NCBI GenBank assembly: GCA_944375955.1
Contig: CALWBE010000051.1
Location: 1 to 53,834 of the forward strand
Origin: an uncultured Clostridia bacterium
GTDB lineage: Bacteria; Bacillota; Clostridia; Oscillospirales; CAG-382
Direction: 5' to 3'
Length of the DNA stretch: 53,834 nt
The translations under genes and the position numbers were made by a program. Shown piece by piece: positions 45,715 through 53,834 of the stretch (within the stretch, counting starts at the first letter, position 1; each line of letters opens with the position of its first letter). The notes below the pieces were generated by a model that ran no database searches, had not been told where the DNA came from, and saw nothing but the letters and a program-made list of their open reading frames with translations.

Positions 45715-47034
45715 ATGAAGATTAAATCTGCATATATCAGAAGCATATTTATATTTTTGCTCGTTTTGCTTTTATTTATAACGGCTTCCCCAAAGCTTTC
45801 CGTATCAGGCAACTTATATAACGACGCCTGGGTTCTCGAATATCAAAATATGGTACAGACAGACTCGGCCGATAACTATGTTCCGACTCTTTACAAAAAT
45901 GATTCCGCTTTTTCAAACAGCAGGCGGTTTCCTCTGGTCGTTCAGAATAACATCCATTATGTGCCTATTGAATTATTTCTAAGCGTCGCAGATGTCAGCC
46001 TCACCTACGGATATTCGGCAACGTTCTTCTATCTCGCCCGTGAAGACGGCTCGCGTTATATTTCGTTCGATGTCGAAAACAACATGGTTACCACACACGA
46101 TCTTAAAACATATTCCCTTGAAACAAAAATTTTTTATAACACAAGATATCTTCCCGCAAAGGAAGTCGCAAGCGTTCTCGGTATAAAGCTCGAAATATAT
46201 GACGATCCTATACAAAGCGTTTACGCTCTTAGAGTTTCGGATTCAAATGCCAAACTCAGCTTCAGCGAACTTATAAAAATGTACGCTCCGATAAAAAAAG
46301 ACGAGACAACTCAGCCCGATAAGGACGAAGACAGCGATGGTTCTGACGATATACCGGATCAGGACATACCCGATATTCCCGATAATCCGGTTGTTGTTCC
46401 CGATAAGGACGACGATAATGTTCCGGTACCCGATATAGGATACAGAAATATTTACCTTTCAATGGATTTTAATTCGGCGGTTATAAATAATCTTACAGAC
46501 ATTCTTTCCTGTGTTGAGCAGGAATTCGGAGAAAAGGCATGTACATTTTTTGTAAGTGCGGACAATATACTGAAATACCCCGATGAAATAAGACAAATAC
46601 TCACTTATGGGCAGAATATAGGCTTTTTGCTTTCGTCCGACTCTTTGAACGAAGAACTTATGGAAGCTAAAGAAAATCTGCGTCTTGTGTCAAAAAGTTC
46701 AACAAGACTTGTGAGGTTTTCTATGGGAAGCCGAAATGTGCCTTTAACTGATGAGGAATATACTGCATTTGTAGAAGGAAACGGTTTGTGCGTGTGGGAT
46801 TATAATATATCAGTCGGAGATTCAAGCTATATGTATGACACCGTTTATAATGAGCTTTATAATCTTTCAATAAAAAGCGGAACAACTAATGCGGTCATAC
46901 GTATAACGCCGGGAAGATATACTTCCGCCGCTCTAAAAAGACTTTCATCTCTTATAGAAAATAAAAATCAGCTTGCTTTGATCTCTTATGACGAGACTTC
47001 AAATCCGTTTGTATACAGAAAAACGCTAAACTGA
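45715..47034 (+). CDS. Exported degenerate NodB-like (polysaccharide deacetylase fold) protein
   Basis: The protein has 439 residues. A signal anchor (about 8-26) is followed by a domain like the copper-amine-oxidase N-terminal stalk (about 70-175), an Asp/Pro-rich linker (195-240) and a C-terminal NodB-like domain (245-430). Alignment by eye gives the order of a deacetylase, with ACTFFVSADNI and an EIRQILTYGQNIGF helix. The catalytic motifs are lost: TFDDG is SMDFN (249-253), the HSxxH motif is LSSDSL, and RPPYG is RFSMGS. It probably binds rather than cuts a glycan. It is cotranscribed with a response regulator and kinase. Confidence 0.75.
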   Translation: MKIKSAYIRSIFIFLLVLLLFITASPKLSVSGNLYNDAWVLEYQNMVQTDSADNYVPTLYKNDSAFSNSRRFPLVVQNNIHYVPIELFLSVADVSLTYGYSATFFYLAREDGSRYISFDVENNMVTTHDLKTYSLETKIFYNTRYLPAKEVASVLGIKLEIYDDPIQSVYALRVSDSNAKLSFSELIKMYAPIKKDETTQPDKDEDSDGSDDIPDQDIPDIPDNPVVVPDKDDDNVPVPDIGYRNIYLSMDFNSAVINNLTDILSCVEQEFGEKACTFFVSADNILKYPDEIRQILTYGQNIGFLLSSDSLNEELMEAKENLRLVSKSSTRLVRFSMGSRNVPLTDEEYTAFVEGNGLCVWDYNISVGDSSYMYDTVYNELYNLSIKSGTTNAVIRITPGRYTSAALKRLSSLIENKNQLALISYDETSNPFVYRKTLN

Positions 47035-47065
47035 ACAAATTATACAAGAAAGGCAAAAAGCCGCC

Positions 47066-47806
47066 ATGAATAATACTAATAACATTAATAACGACAGAAA
47101 AAAAAAGATCCTGATAGTTGAAGATGAAAAATCAATTTCCGAAATTTTGACATATACGGTCAACCGTGAAGGTTATGAATCAGAATGCGCCTTTGACGGT
47201 ATTACTGCTCTGCGCCTTGCGCTTGAAGATAACTTCGATCTTATACTGCTTGATGTAATGCTTCCGGGAATGGATGGATTCGAGGTATGCCGGAAGGTAC
47301 GGGAAAAGCTCGATACTCCTATAATAATGCTGACTGCACGCGAAGAAGAGTCGGATAAGGTAATGGGACTTGAGCTTGGTGCCGATGACTATATGACAAA
47401 ACCTTTCAGCCACGCCGAGCTTATATCAAGAATAAAAGCAAATATACGCCGATATTACGGAGAAAATAGGATTCCGGCGGCAGGCAGCGCCGGCGCAGAA
47501 TCCGACAATATTATATCTATAAACGGACTATTGATAGATACAAAAAAATACAGTGTCAGCAAAAACGGCAAAGAAATATCTCTGTCAAAAAAGGAATATG
47601 ATCTGCTTGAATTTTTCGCAAAAAACCGCGGCACTGTGTTTCAGCGTGAGGAAATAATGGAAAAGGTGTGGGGATATGAGGGATTTTACGGAGATCTTCG
47701 CACCGTTGATGTCACTTTAAGCCGTATTAGAAAAAAGATCGAAAATAATCCCGCAGAACCCGAATATATACAAAACAAGCGCGGAGTCGGATATTATATG
47801 TCTTAA
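47066..47806 (+). CDS. OmpR/PhoB-family response regulator, WalR-like
   Basis: The protein has 246 residues. The receiver domain has the acidic pocket VEDE and the phosphorylated Asp63 in LLDVMLPGMDGFEV, then MLTARE and TKPFSHAELISRIKANIRR. The C-terminal winged helix ends RTVDVTLSRIRKKIENNPAEPEYIQNKRGVGYYM. These stretches resemble WalR/VicR, the regulator of cell-wall metabolism. It is preceded by the pseudo-deacetylase gene (31 bases) and followed by the kinase gene (20 bases). Identity as WalR rather than PhoP-like is likely, not certain. Confidence 0.85.
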   Translation: MNNTNNINNDRKKKILIVEDEKSISEILTYTVNREGYESECAFDGITALRLALEDNFDLILLDVMLPGMDGFEVCRKVREKLDTPIIMLTAREEESDKVMGLELGADDYMTKPFSHAELISRIKANIRRYYGENRIPAAGSAGAESDNIISINGLLIDTKKYSVSKNGKEISLSKKEYDLLEFFAKNRGTVFQREEIMEKVWGYEGFYGDLRTVDVTLSRIRKKIENNPAEPEYIQNKRGVGYYMS

Positions 47807-47826
47807 AAGGAAGAGGAAATCTGTAA

Positions 47827-49632
47827 ATGTTCAGAAGTTTAAATATAAAACTTGTTCTGATATTCATTGTTTTTATAATCTCCGTAATGTCGGTAGTTGG
47901 AGTTTTTCTGCTCGACAGGGTAAGCGCATTTTATGCGGACGATTTTATTCAGCAGATGAATACCGGATTTACCGATCAGCTTAAAAATACTCTTATCGCT
48001 TGTTTTTCTCAGGAAAATCCGGCTGAAGCTCAAAAAGACGTTATTACGGCATATTCCGGACGGTTCAGTTTTGACAGCTACCGCAATTTCTATATTCTCG
48101 ATATGAATGGGAATATACTTGAAAGTTCTGCCGACAAATCGGGAGCAGTTGCTAAAACCTCAAATCTTGTAGCGGCGATGAACCGTGAAACAGGAGAAAA
48201 CAGCGCGTCGGGATCGGATTTTTTTGATTATGCAAGTTATATCACCGACGGAGAAAACGAGTGCATTATATATATATATGACGATCTTACCCGTATGAAA
48301 TCGCTTATATGGGTATTGTTTTCTATAATAATGCAGGCTCTTTTTATAGGTCTTGCAATAGCTCTGTTCCTCTGTTTTTTCATGACCCGCGCAATAACTC
48401 TGCCAATTCAGAAACTGACCGACGGAGCTAAGACAATAGCTTCGGGAGAATATGATTACCGCATAGAGTCTCAGTCAAAAGATGAAATAGGTGAACTTAC
48501 CGATAATTTTAACAAAATGGCGGAAAAAATAGAAAGCTCAATGGCACAGGTATCTGACGAACGGGAAAAGCTGAAAACTATTTTCGGACATCTTGAGGAC
48601 GGCGTCGCCGCATTTGATGAAAAAGGCAGAATGCTGCATATAAATCAGTCGGCATGCGATATGCTGGGACTTTCTTTGGACAGGGAATATGATTTTGACG
48701 AGTTTACCCGCGCCTTAGGCATGCCGGAAATAACCTCGTCGATACTTGTTTCGGCTGCCACGATAAATATACCGGAATATACAATAAAAAAGCACGGTTC
48801 AAATGAACTTATAACCGACGTTAGCTTTACGGTGTTTTCATATGATGTGAACAAAACCGGATATCTTATAGTAATTCAGGATATCACAGACCGTGCACTG
48901 CTTGAAAAAAGCAGGCGGGAATTTATCGCCAACGTATCGCATGAGCTGCGCACTCCGCTTACCAGCATAAAAGGAGCTACCGAAATAATCCTTGATGACA
49001 AAGAAATGCCCGAAGATATGAGAAAGCGCTTTTTGTCAATAGTTATGAACGAATCTGACAGAATGACGCGCATAGTAAAGGATCTTCTTGTTTTGTCACG
49101 CCTTGAAAACCGCAGAATGTCATGGAAAATGTCTCATTTTTCTATTCACGGCGCTCTGTCACAGATATGCGCGGCACTTCAGACCGAAGCTTCCGAGCAT
49201 AAACATACTTTAAATTACGTCTCCGAGCTTTCGGACTCCGATATGATAGCAGCCGACAAGGAACGCATAGAGCAGGTATTTACCAACGTAATAGGCAACT
49301 CTATAAAATATACTCCTGACGGCGGTAAAATTGAAGTCTGCGCAAAAAAAGCGTCGGCTGACGAAGGCGGCGGGAAATATACATATAAGATAACCGTCAC
49401 CGATAACGGAATAGGTATTCCCGAAGAAAACATTCCGCGTCTTTTTGAAAGATTTTACCGGGTTGACAAAGCGCGTAATTCAGATATCGGAGGAACAGGT
49501 CTCGGACTTTCCATAGCGAAAGAAATAATAGACGCACATCACGGCATAATAAGCATAAAAAGCCGGCAAGGAGAAGGTACTGAGGTCACCATACTTCTTC
49601 CTGCGGAAACCGCAGTATGCGAAGAAGATTAA
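47827..49632 (+). CDS. Sensor histidine kinase, WalK-like
   Basis: The protein has 601 residues. It has a first membrane helix (about 8-28), an extracytoplasmic domain (about 29-155), a second helix (about 158-183), HAMP (184-236), a PAS domain (about 245-350), HisKA with ANVSHELRTPLTS (His372) and an ATPase domain with DNGIGIPEENI and GGTGLGLSIAKEI. This is the WalK layout. The outer domain is large, as expected of a kinase sensing a wall-related signal. It works with the regulator encoded just upstream. Confidence 0.88.
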   Translation: MFRSLNIKLVLIFIVFIISVMSVVGVFLLDRVSAFYADDFIQQMNTGFTDQLKNTLIACFSQENPAEAQKDVITAYSGRFSFDSYRNFYILDMNGNILESSADKSGAVAKTSNLVAAMNRETGENSASGSDFFDYASYITDGENECIIYIYDDLTRMKSLIWVLFSIIMQALFIGLAIALFLCFFMTRAITLPIQKLTDGAKTIASGEYDYRIESQSKDEIGELTDNFNKMAEKIESSMAQVSDEREKLKTIFGHLEDGVAAFDEKGRMLHINQSACDMLGLSLDREYDFDEFTRALGMPEITSSILVSAATINIPEYTIKKHGSNELITDVSFTVFSYDVNKTGYLIVIQDITDRALLEKSRREFIANVSHELRTPLTSIKGATEIILDDKEMPEDMRKRFLSIVMNESDRMTRIVKDLLVLSRLENRRMSWKMSHFSIHGALSQICAALQTEASEHKHTLNYVSELSDSDMIAADKERIEQVFTNVIGNSIKYTPDGGKIEVCAKKASADEGGGKYTYKITVTDNGIGIPEENIPRLFERFYRVDKARNSDIGGTGLGLSIAKEIIDAHHGIISIKSRQGEGTEVTILLPAETAVCEED

Positions 49633-49653
49633 TTTTTATAAATAAAAGAATGC

Positions 49654-49684
49654 AAAAAGCGACAATATCGAATATATGCTTTTT
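49654..49684 (+). terminator. Possible weak terminator after the kinase gene
   Basis: AAAAAGC (49654-49660) pairs with GCTTTTT (49678-49684) around an 17-base loop, followed by Ts. The short stem makes it weak. Confidence 0.4.
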
Positions 49685-49690
49685 TCAGGA

Positions 49691-49720
49691 TTGACATATT
49701 TGATATGTCAGAGTTATAAT
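49691..49720 (+). promoter_or_regulatory. Promoter overlapped by an inverted-repeat operator
   Basis: TTGACA (49691-49696), 18 bases, TATAAT (49715-49720). The inverted repeat TGACATAT-TTG-ATATGTCA (49692-49710) covers most of the -35 box and spacer, where a repressor would block RNA polymerase. Confidence 0.75.
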
Positions 49721-49748
49721 TTTATGTGCTTATGTGTAATGGAGAGAG

Positions 49749-50756
49749 GTGAAAATTATTTCATACTCATATGAGGTCAGAAAAAAAGTGAAAGAACTTT
49801 TTGATGAAAAACATAAAAAAGCCCTTGAAAAGGCAAGAGACCGAAAACTTGAGATATATCAAAAAATAGACGGCGTCAGACAAATAGATGATGAGCTTGC
49901 AAAAACAGGTCTTAAGGTTTATGCAGAAGCGTTGAAAAAACAAAGCGCGGTACCTCTTGAAGACAGAATAGCGCTTTTAAGAGAAGAGAATCTCAATCTT
50001 CAGCATGCCCGTGCCGACCTGCTTACCGCAGCCGGATATCCTGCCGATTATACAAAGCCGGATTTTGAATGCAAAAAATGTTCTGATACCGGATATGTAG
50101 GCATAGATCCGTGCGATTGTCTGATAAGCGCTCTGCGCAGGGAATCATATGAGACCTCTGGACTCGGTGCTCTGCTTAAATATCAGGATTTCGATAATTT
50201 CGATATATCCATGTATCCCGAAAAATCGCGTAGAATGATGAAATTTATATATGAGGAAGCAAAAAAATTCGCTGAAAATTTCGGAAATACGGATGTAAAC
50301 GGCAACTTGTTGTTTTACGGAGGCACAGGACTTGGAAAAACCCACTTGTCGTCTGCAATAGGCAAAAGGCTTATCGACCGTGGATTTTACGTAGTATACG
50401 ACACCGCGCTTAACATAATGCATGCTTTTGAAAAGGAAAGATTCTCTAAAACCGACGTACAGACATCAACAGACCGTTATTTTGAGTGCGATCTGCTTAT
50501 TATTGACGATCTGGGTTCGGAATTTATGAGTTCATTCACACATGCAATGCTTTATGATATCATTAATACGAGGTTAATTTCCGGCAAAGGAACGATAATA
50601 AGTACCAATCTTTCAAGCACAGAAGCTATAAAGAAAACCTATGACGAACGTATAGTTTCAAGAATAGTCGGAAGATTCCGCTCTTTTTGCTTCGAAGGCG
50701 AGGATATACGCCTTATTACACGAAAACAGAATCTCAACGAAAAAAATAAACGCTGA
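49749..50756 (+). CDS. DnaC/DnaI-like AAA+ ATP-binding protein
   Basis: The protein has 335 residues from GTG 49749; GGAGA lies a few bases before it. The N-terminal half is helical with a Cys cluster [17 protein letters not shown] (about 100-116). The AAA+ domain has Walker A GGTGLGKT (191-198), LLIIDDLG as Walker B and [12 protein letters not shown] near the end. The family loads the replicative helicase, and the zinc cluster is typical of DnaI. The same fold occurs in IstB proteins, but no transposase is next to it. Confidence 0.85.
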   Translation: MKIISYSYEVRKKVKELFDEKHKKALEKARDRKLEIYQKIDGVRQIDDELAKTGLKVYAEALKKQSAVPLEDRIALLREENLNLQHARADLLTAAGYPADYTKPDFECKKCSDTGYVGIDPCDCLISALRRESYETSGLGALLKYQDFDNFDISMYPEKSRRMMKFIYEEAKKFAENFGNTDVNGNLLFYGGTGLGKTHLSSAIGKRLIDRGFYVVYDTALNIMHAFEKERFSKTDVQTSTDRYFECDLLIIDDLGSEFMSSFTHAMLYDIINTRLISGKGTIISTNLSSTEAIKKTYDERIVSRIVGRFRSFCFEGEDIRLITRKQNLNEKNKR

Positions 50757-50782
50757 AACTACATAAACTAAGGAGAATTGCT

Positions 50783-51838
50783 ATGAAAATGTCATTCCGC
50801 TGGTACGGTGAAAATGATCCGGTCAGTCTTGAGTATATCTCTCAGATTCCGGCTATGCACAGCGTCGTTTCCGCCGTATATACAGTTCCGGTAGGCGAAA
50901 TATGGCCGATGGAAGAAATTCTTAAAATTAAAGAACAATGCGAGGCTCACGGTCTTGTTTTCGATGTTGTCGAAAGCGTGCCGGTTCATGAGGATATAAA
51001 GCTTGGAAAACCTTCCCGCGACAAATATATCGATGTATACAATCAAAATATACGAAATCTTTCTTCCGCAGGAGTAAAGGTTATATGCTATAACTTTATG
51101 CCTGTTTTTGACTGGCTGCGTTCAGATCTTTCTCATTTAAATGCAGACGGATCAACATCTCTTGTATACCGTGATAAAACCGTTCTTGCAATGGACCCGC
51201 GCAGCGGAGATTTGTCTCTTCCCGGCTGGGATTCAAGCTATACAAAGGAAGGGCTGGGAGCTCTGCTTGAAGAATACAAAAATGTAGATGAAAGTAAGCT
51301 TTGGGACAATCTTGAGTATTTCCTTAAAGCAATTATTCCGGTATGCGAGGAATGCGACATCAAAATGGCAATCCATCCGGATGATCCGCCATGGGGAATT
51401 TTCGGTCTTCCGAGAATAATAACAAGTGAAAAAAATCTTGACCGTTTCCTTAAGCTTGTCGATTCCCCCTATAACGGTCTTACACTCTGCACAGGTTCGC
51501 TCGGAGCCGATCCGTCAAACGACATTACGGCTATGGTTAAAAAATATTCCGCAATGAACAGAATACCGTTTATGCATATAAGAAATATAAAGTTTACCGG
51601 CGAACGTGATTTTGACGAGACCGCGCATAAAACCGAATATGGTTCGCTTGATATTTACGGCATAGTAAAAGCTCTTTATGAGACGGGATTTGACGGATAT
51701 ATAAGACCCGATCACGGCAGAATGATATGGGGGGAAACCGGCCGTCCCGGATACGGATTATATGACCGCGCCTTAGGCGCCGTATATATAAACGGATTAT
51801 GGGAGGCAATAGAAAAGGATCGTAAAGCAGAAAAGTAA
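50783..51838 (+). CDS. uxuA: D-mannonate dehydratase
   Basis: The protein has 351 residues. [21 protein letters not shown] at the start, [15 protein letters not shown] and [15 protein letters not shown] are hallmarks of UxuA, and HIRNIKFTG and [15 protein letters not shown] complete the active site. It turns D-mannonate into 2-keto-3-deoxygluconate, a step of glucuronate breakdown. AAGGAG precedes it, and it lies 26 bases after the DnaC-like gene. It could drain uronates released by the heparinase-like lyase at 16933, although other uronate genes are not in the window. Confidence 0.95.
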   Translation: MKMSFRWYGENDPVSLEYISQIPAMHSVVSAVYTVPVGEIWPMEEILKIKEQCEAHGLVFDVVESVPVHEDIKLGKPSRDKYIDVYNQNIRNLSSAGVKVICYNFMPVFDWLRSDLSHLNADGSTSLVYRDKTVLAMDPRSGDLSLPGWDSSYTKEGLGALLEEYKNVDESKLWDNLEYFLKAIIPVCEECDIKMAIHPDDPPWGIFGLPRIITSEKNLDRFLKLVDSPYNGLTLCTGSLGADPSNDITAMVKKYSAMNRIPFMHIRNIKFTGERDFDETAHKTEYGSLDIYGIVKALYETGFDGYIRPDHGRMIWGETGRPGYGLYDRALGAVYINGLWEAIEKDRKAEK

Positions 51839-52189
51839 ATGGAAACTAAAAGATTTACAAAAAATGACTGCGGATTTATCTGCGCCAACTGCGGCTTTGA
51901 AGTAATGCCGCTCGGCAAAACAAGCCGCAATCACTGCCCGAAGTGTCTTTGTTCTCTTCATGTTGATATAAATCCCGGAGACCGTGCGTCTGACTGCGGC
52001 GGTCTCCTTATTCCTATATCATGCGTGCCTGACCCTCAAAAAGGATATATAATAATTCATAAATGCAAAAAGTGCGGGGCAATACGCCGCAACCGTGCGG
52101 CATTAAAAATATCCGCAAAAGATTCGCTGCCCGACTGTCAGTATGACGATGAGGATATGCTTATACGTCTTACCGCGGCGGCAGAATGA
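51839..52189 (+). CDS. RNHCP-domain zinc protein
   Basis: The protein has 116 residues and starts directly after the uxuA stop with no gap. The RNHCP motif itself is visible (SRNHCPKCLCSLHVD), with CANCGFE before it and HKCKKCGAIRRNR after it, forming zinc-binding pairs. The function of the family is not known to me; similarity to zinc ribbons suggests nucleic-acid or protein binding. Confidence 0.88.
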   Translation: METKRFTKNDCGFICANCGFEVMPLGKTSRNHCPKCLCSLHVDINPGDRASDCGGLLIPISCVPDPQKGYIIIHKCKKCGAIRRNRAALKISAKDSLPDCQYDDEDMLIRLTAAAE

Positions 52190-52214
52190 GTATCTGTCGT
52201 TTAATTATATTCAT

Positions 52215-52237
52215 GCGGCAGCTCTGCCCGCTTTTTT
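52215..52237 (+). terminator. Terminator after the RNHCP gene
   Basis: GCGGCA (52215-52220) pairs with TGCCCGC (52225-52231) with one bulged base, followed by six Ts. Confidence 0.75.
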
Positions 52238-52276
52238 GTAAAAAATATATAGGCAAAGGATAATAAATTTAATTAT

Positions 52277-53398
52277 ATGCTCAAAATTTTTCATACCGCA
52301 GACGTACATCTCGACGCGCCGTTTTCTTTATCAGATCCTATTGAAGCCGAAAAAAGAAGAACAGGACTGCGCAGCACTTTTTGTTCTATGATACATAAAG
52401 CCCGGCAAATGGAAGCGGATGTTTTTCTTATTGCCGGAGATCTTTTTGAATCAAGTTTCGTTACTAAAGATACCGCTGCAACAGTGCTTCGTGAAATAGA
52501 ATCGTTTTCAAAATGCGATTTTTTTATTATCCCGGGAAATCATGATCCGTACAGTGAGAATTCACCGTATGCACTGCTTTCATGGCCTGAAAACGCTCAT
52601 ATTTTTACCGATGAAAAGCCGTCTTATTTCGATCTGCCTGAAAAAAACGCCAGAATATACGGTCACGCCTACATGTCAAAAGACATTCCCGACGGACTGT
52701 TTTCCGGCTTCCGCGTACACGATAGAAATAAAATAAACATACTGCTTGCTCACGGATTTGTAAACATGCCTCAAAGTTCATGCAATATATTGATGAAAAG
52801 CGATATTGAAAACAGCGGACTTGATTATATAGCTTTAGGACATGTTCACGCTCATTCGGGATTTGAAAAAATCGGATCTACCGTTTATGCTTATTCCGGC
52901 TGCGCCGCAGGCCGCGGTTTCGATGAATGCGGATATAAATATGCGATAACCGGTACAGTATCAAAAGAAAACGAAAATGCCGATGTAAGACTGTCGCTCT
53001 ACCGCTGCTGCGACCGACGCTTTGAAATCGTAAAATCCGATATAAGCGGTTCGCAAAGTACAGAACAGGCTATAAGTATAATAAAATCAGATACTGCAAA
53101 ATTCGGGGAAGATACTTCGCTAAGAATAATTGCCGACGGCATTGTGTCGCCTGATGTAGAGATTACCAAGGAAGAAATAAGAAAGGCAGTTCGCGCCCCT
53201 TCATACATAGAATTTCAAGACGATACACTGCCTTTGTTTGATACTGAAAAACTTAAAAACGACCGGACTATTGCCGGCGCATTTTACCGGCGGCTTGAGA
53301 AAGATTTGATGTCTGACGATCCCGCACAGCGCAGGAAGGCGTCTTTCGCATTAAGGTACGGACTTGCCGCGTTGTGCGGAAAAGAAATAAAAGGCTGA
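52277..53398 (+). CDS. YhaO/SbcD-like metallophosphoesterase
   Basis: The protein has 373 residues. Metallophosphoesterase motifs: HTADVHLDAP (Asp8, His10), IAGDLFES, IPGNHDPY and GHVHAH. The layout resembles YhaO, a DNA repair exonuclease related to SbcD/Mre11. In Bacillota YhaO is normally followed by the SMC-like ATPase YhaN; here the stop codon is inside a terminator and no such gene follows. There is no clear ribosome site before ATG 52277. It may work with an ATPase encoded elsewhere. Confidence 0.88.
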   Translation: MLKIFHTADVHLDAPFSLSDPIEAEKRRTGLRSTFCSMIHKARQMEADVFLIAGDLFESSFVTKDTAATVLREIESFSKCDFFIIPGNHDPYSENSPYALLSWPENAHIFTDEKPSYFDLPEKNARIYGHAYMSKDIPDGLFSGFRVHDRNKINILLAHGFVNMPQSSCNILMKSDIENSGLDYIALGHVHAHSGFEKIGSTVYAYSGCAAGRGFDECGYKYAITGTVSKENENADVRLSLYRCCDRRFEIVKSDISGSQSTEQAISIIKSDTAKFGEDTSLRIIADGIVSPDVEITKEEIRKAVRAPSYIEFQDDTLPLFDTEKLKNDRTIAGAFYRRLEKDLMSDDPAQRRKASFALRYGLAALCGKEIKG

Positions 53399-53418
53399 TT
53401 TTTAAAATCAGCCTTTTT
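53389..53418 (+). terminator. Terminator overlapping the phosphoesterase stop
   Basis: AAAAGGCTGATTTT (53389-53402) pairs with AAAATCAGCCTTTT (53404-53417) and ends in Ts. The TGA at 53396-53398 is inside the left arm. Confidence 0.88.
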
Positions 53419-53428
53419 ATTTTACAGA

Positions 53429-53581
53429 TTATTTCAGCATATCGTTTAAATATACGTTTATATATCCGCCGTTGCTGAATATTATATAATCTTAATACCT
53501 GTCAACGCCGCTTATCGCACTTGTTTCTGCTTTTCCGTTGATTATCATATATTTGTGGAATTCATCTTCTATTATAACATA
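53429..53581 (-). pseudogene. Decayed 3' remnant of a coding sequence
   Basis: On the minus strand the frame reads protein-like sequence (VIIEDEFHKYMIINGKAETS..., then SNGGYINVYLNDMLK) but is broken by a TAA at 53492-53494 before the final TAA at 53429-53431. It is cut at its upstream side by another stop at 53582-53584 and has no start with a ribosome site. It looks like the remaining end of a gene. The family is unknown. Confidence 0.5.
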
Positions 53582-53598
53582 TTACACTAAAACTATAA

Positions 53599-53647
53599 CA
53601 TAACGGTTTACCCGTACACGATATGCGCATACGGGTAAACCGTTATG
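53599..53647. repeat. Perfect 18-bp hairpin
   Basis: CATAACGGTTTACCCGTA (53599-53616) is exactly complementary to 53630-53647, with a 13-base loop that contains ATGCGCAT, itself a palindrome. No T-run follows on either strand, so it is not a standard terminator. It lies between a decayed gene and a terminator and could be a MITE-like insertion or a binding site. Confidence 0.7.
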
Positions 53648-53650
53648 GCA

Positions 53651-53691
53651 AAAAAATAGAGGTCGGCGAATATTGCCGACCTCTATTTTTT
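53651..53691. terminator. Strong bidirectional terminator
   Basis: A 17-bp perfect stem (53651-53667 with 53675-53691; core TAGAGGTCGGC) with a 7-base loop and flanking A/T runs. It ends the gene on the minus strand at the window edge, whose stop codon lies within it. Confidence 0.88.
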
Positions 53692-53834
53692 TATGTTATG
53701 GTCTGTGATAGATATAAAATTAAAACCATTCTCTTTCGCAAACTTTTCTATATTACTGCCAGATTTTCCTTTTATGGTTATATCTAACGCCTCTGTAAAC
53801 ACTCTTGGATTTACTCTTTTAACACGTGGCTCAC
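53683..53834 (-). CDS. 3' end of an unknown gene at the window edge
   Basis: The minus-strand frame is open from the edge for 49 codons to TAG at 53683-53685 and reads PRVKRVNPRVFTEALDIT ... NFISITDHNIKK. Composition is protein-like and the stop sits in a strong terminator, so this is a real gene end. The family is not recognisable from this tail. Confidence 0.6.
   Translation of the reverse strand, partial: EPRVKRVNPRVFTEALDITIKGKSGSNIEKFAKENGFNFISITDHNIKK

Noticed and set aside
49749..50756. IstB-like transposition helper instead of a helicase loader
   Set aside because: No transposase or inverted repeats are near, and the N-terminal Cys cluster fits DnaI-type proteins better.

Overview
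The window looks like chromosomal DNA of a low-GC, anaerobic, Gram-positive bacterium of the class Clostridia (Bacillota), probably an uncultured gut lineage. The evidence is a CIRCE/HrcA-controlled groESL operon, a WalRK-like two-component pair, S-layer-homology (SLH) domains, rpsF-ssb-rpsR, RNase M5, TmcAL, BipA, strong AGGAGG ribosome-binding sites and consensus -35/-10 promoters. No rRNA, tRNA or CRISPR array was recognised. Species cannot be assigned by reading alone.

Layout. (1) 1 to about 3.78 kb is the right end of an integrative mobilizable element: a truncated gene end, a structured non-coding region that may hold oriT, a small HTH-like protein, a MobV/Pre relaxase, a small protein with a probable ATT start, and a large serine recombinase. 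Its base and codon use look richer in G+C than the rest. (2) 3.8-15.2 kb holds an acetyltransferase, a 2129-residue secreted SGNH-hydrolase/repeat protein, an M23 peptidase, and a PBP2-type transpeptidase followed by a DUF3810 membrane metalloprotease. (3) 15.3-20.5 kb is an operon behind a good promoter and a 22-bp perfect palindrome: a beta-helix protein without signal peptide, a heparinase II/III-like lyase, a TtcA-like thiolase and an EEP-family hydrolase. (4) 20.6-29.4 kb holds a Cys-rich small protein, D-lactate dehydrogenase, and a dense group of RNA maturation genes (tmcAL, cca, rnmV, queG-like, rsmG, an rlmL-like methyltransferase). (5) 29.4-34.7 kb holds groESL with CIRCE, then an envelope-stress-like set (PspC, LiaF-like, DUF4097) and an M14 carboxypeptidase. 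(6) 35-38 kb is a secreted SLH protein whose C-terminal half is a paralogue of the 15.5-kb beta-helix protein. (7) 38.1-42.1 kb holds rpsF-ssb-rpsR, an unknown protein and typA/bipA. (8) 42.3-43.8 kb is an orphan Wzz/BY-kinase pair. (9) 44-45.3 kb is gdhA. (10) 45.6-49.6 kb is an operon joining a degenerate NodB-like protein to a WalR/WalK-like system. (11) 49.7-53.4 kb holds a DnaC/DnaI-like ATPase behind an operator-overlapped promoter, uxuA, an RNHCP protein and a YhaO-like phosphoesterase. The window ends with a decayed gene remnant, a perfect 18-bp hairpin, a terminator and the 3' end of another gene.

How the genes may work together (inference): a surface-anchored beta-helix protein, a cytoplasmic paralogue, a heparinase-like lyase and mannonate dehydratase suggest that a uronate-containing glycan is handled first at the cell surface and then inside the cell. 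A second theme is envelope homeostasis (PBP2/DUF3810, LiaF/DUF4097, pseudo-deacetylase/WalRK, Wzz/kinase). The most novel-looking items are the paired surface/cytosolic beta-helix proteins with their palindrome-marked operon, the pseudo-deacetylase-WalRK operon, a degenerate second CIRCE upstream of groES, and two probable non-AUG starts.
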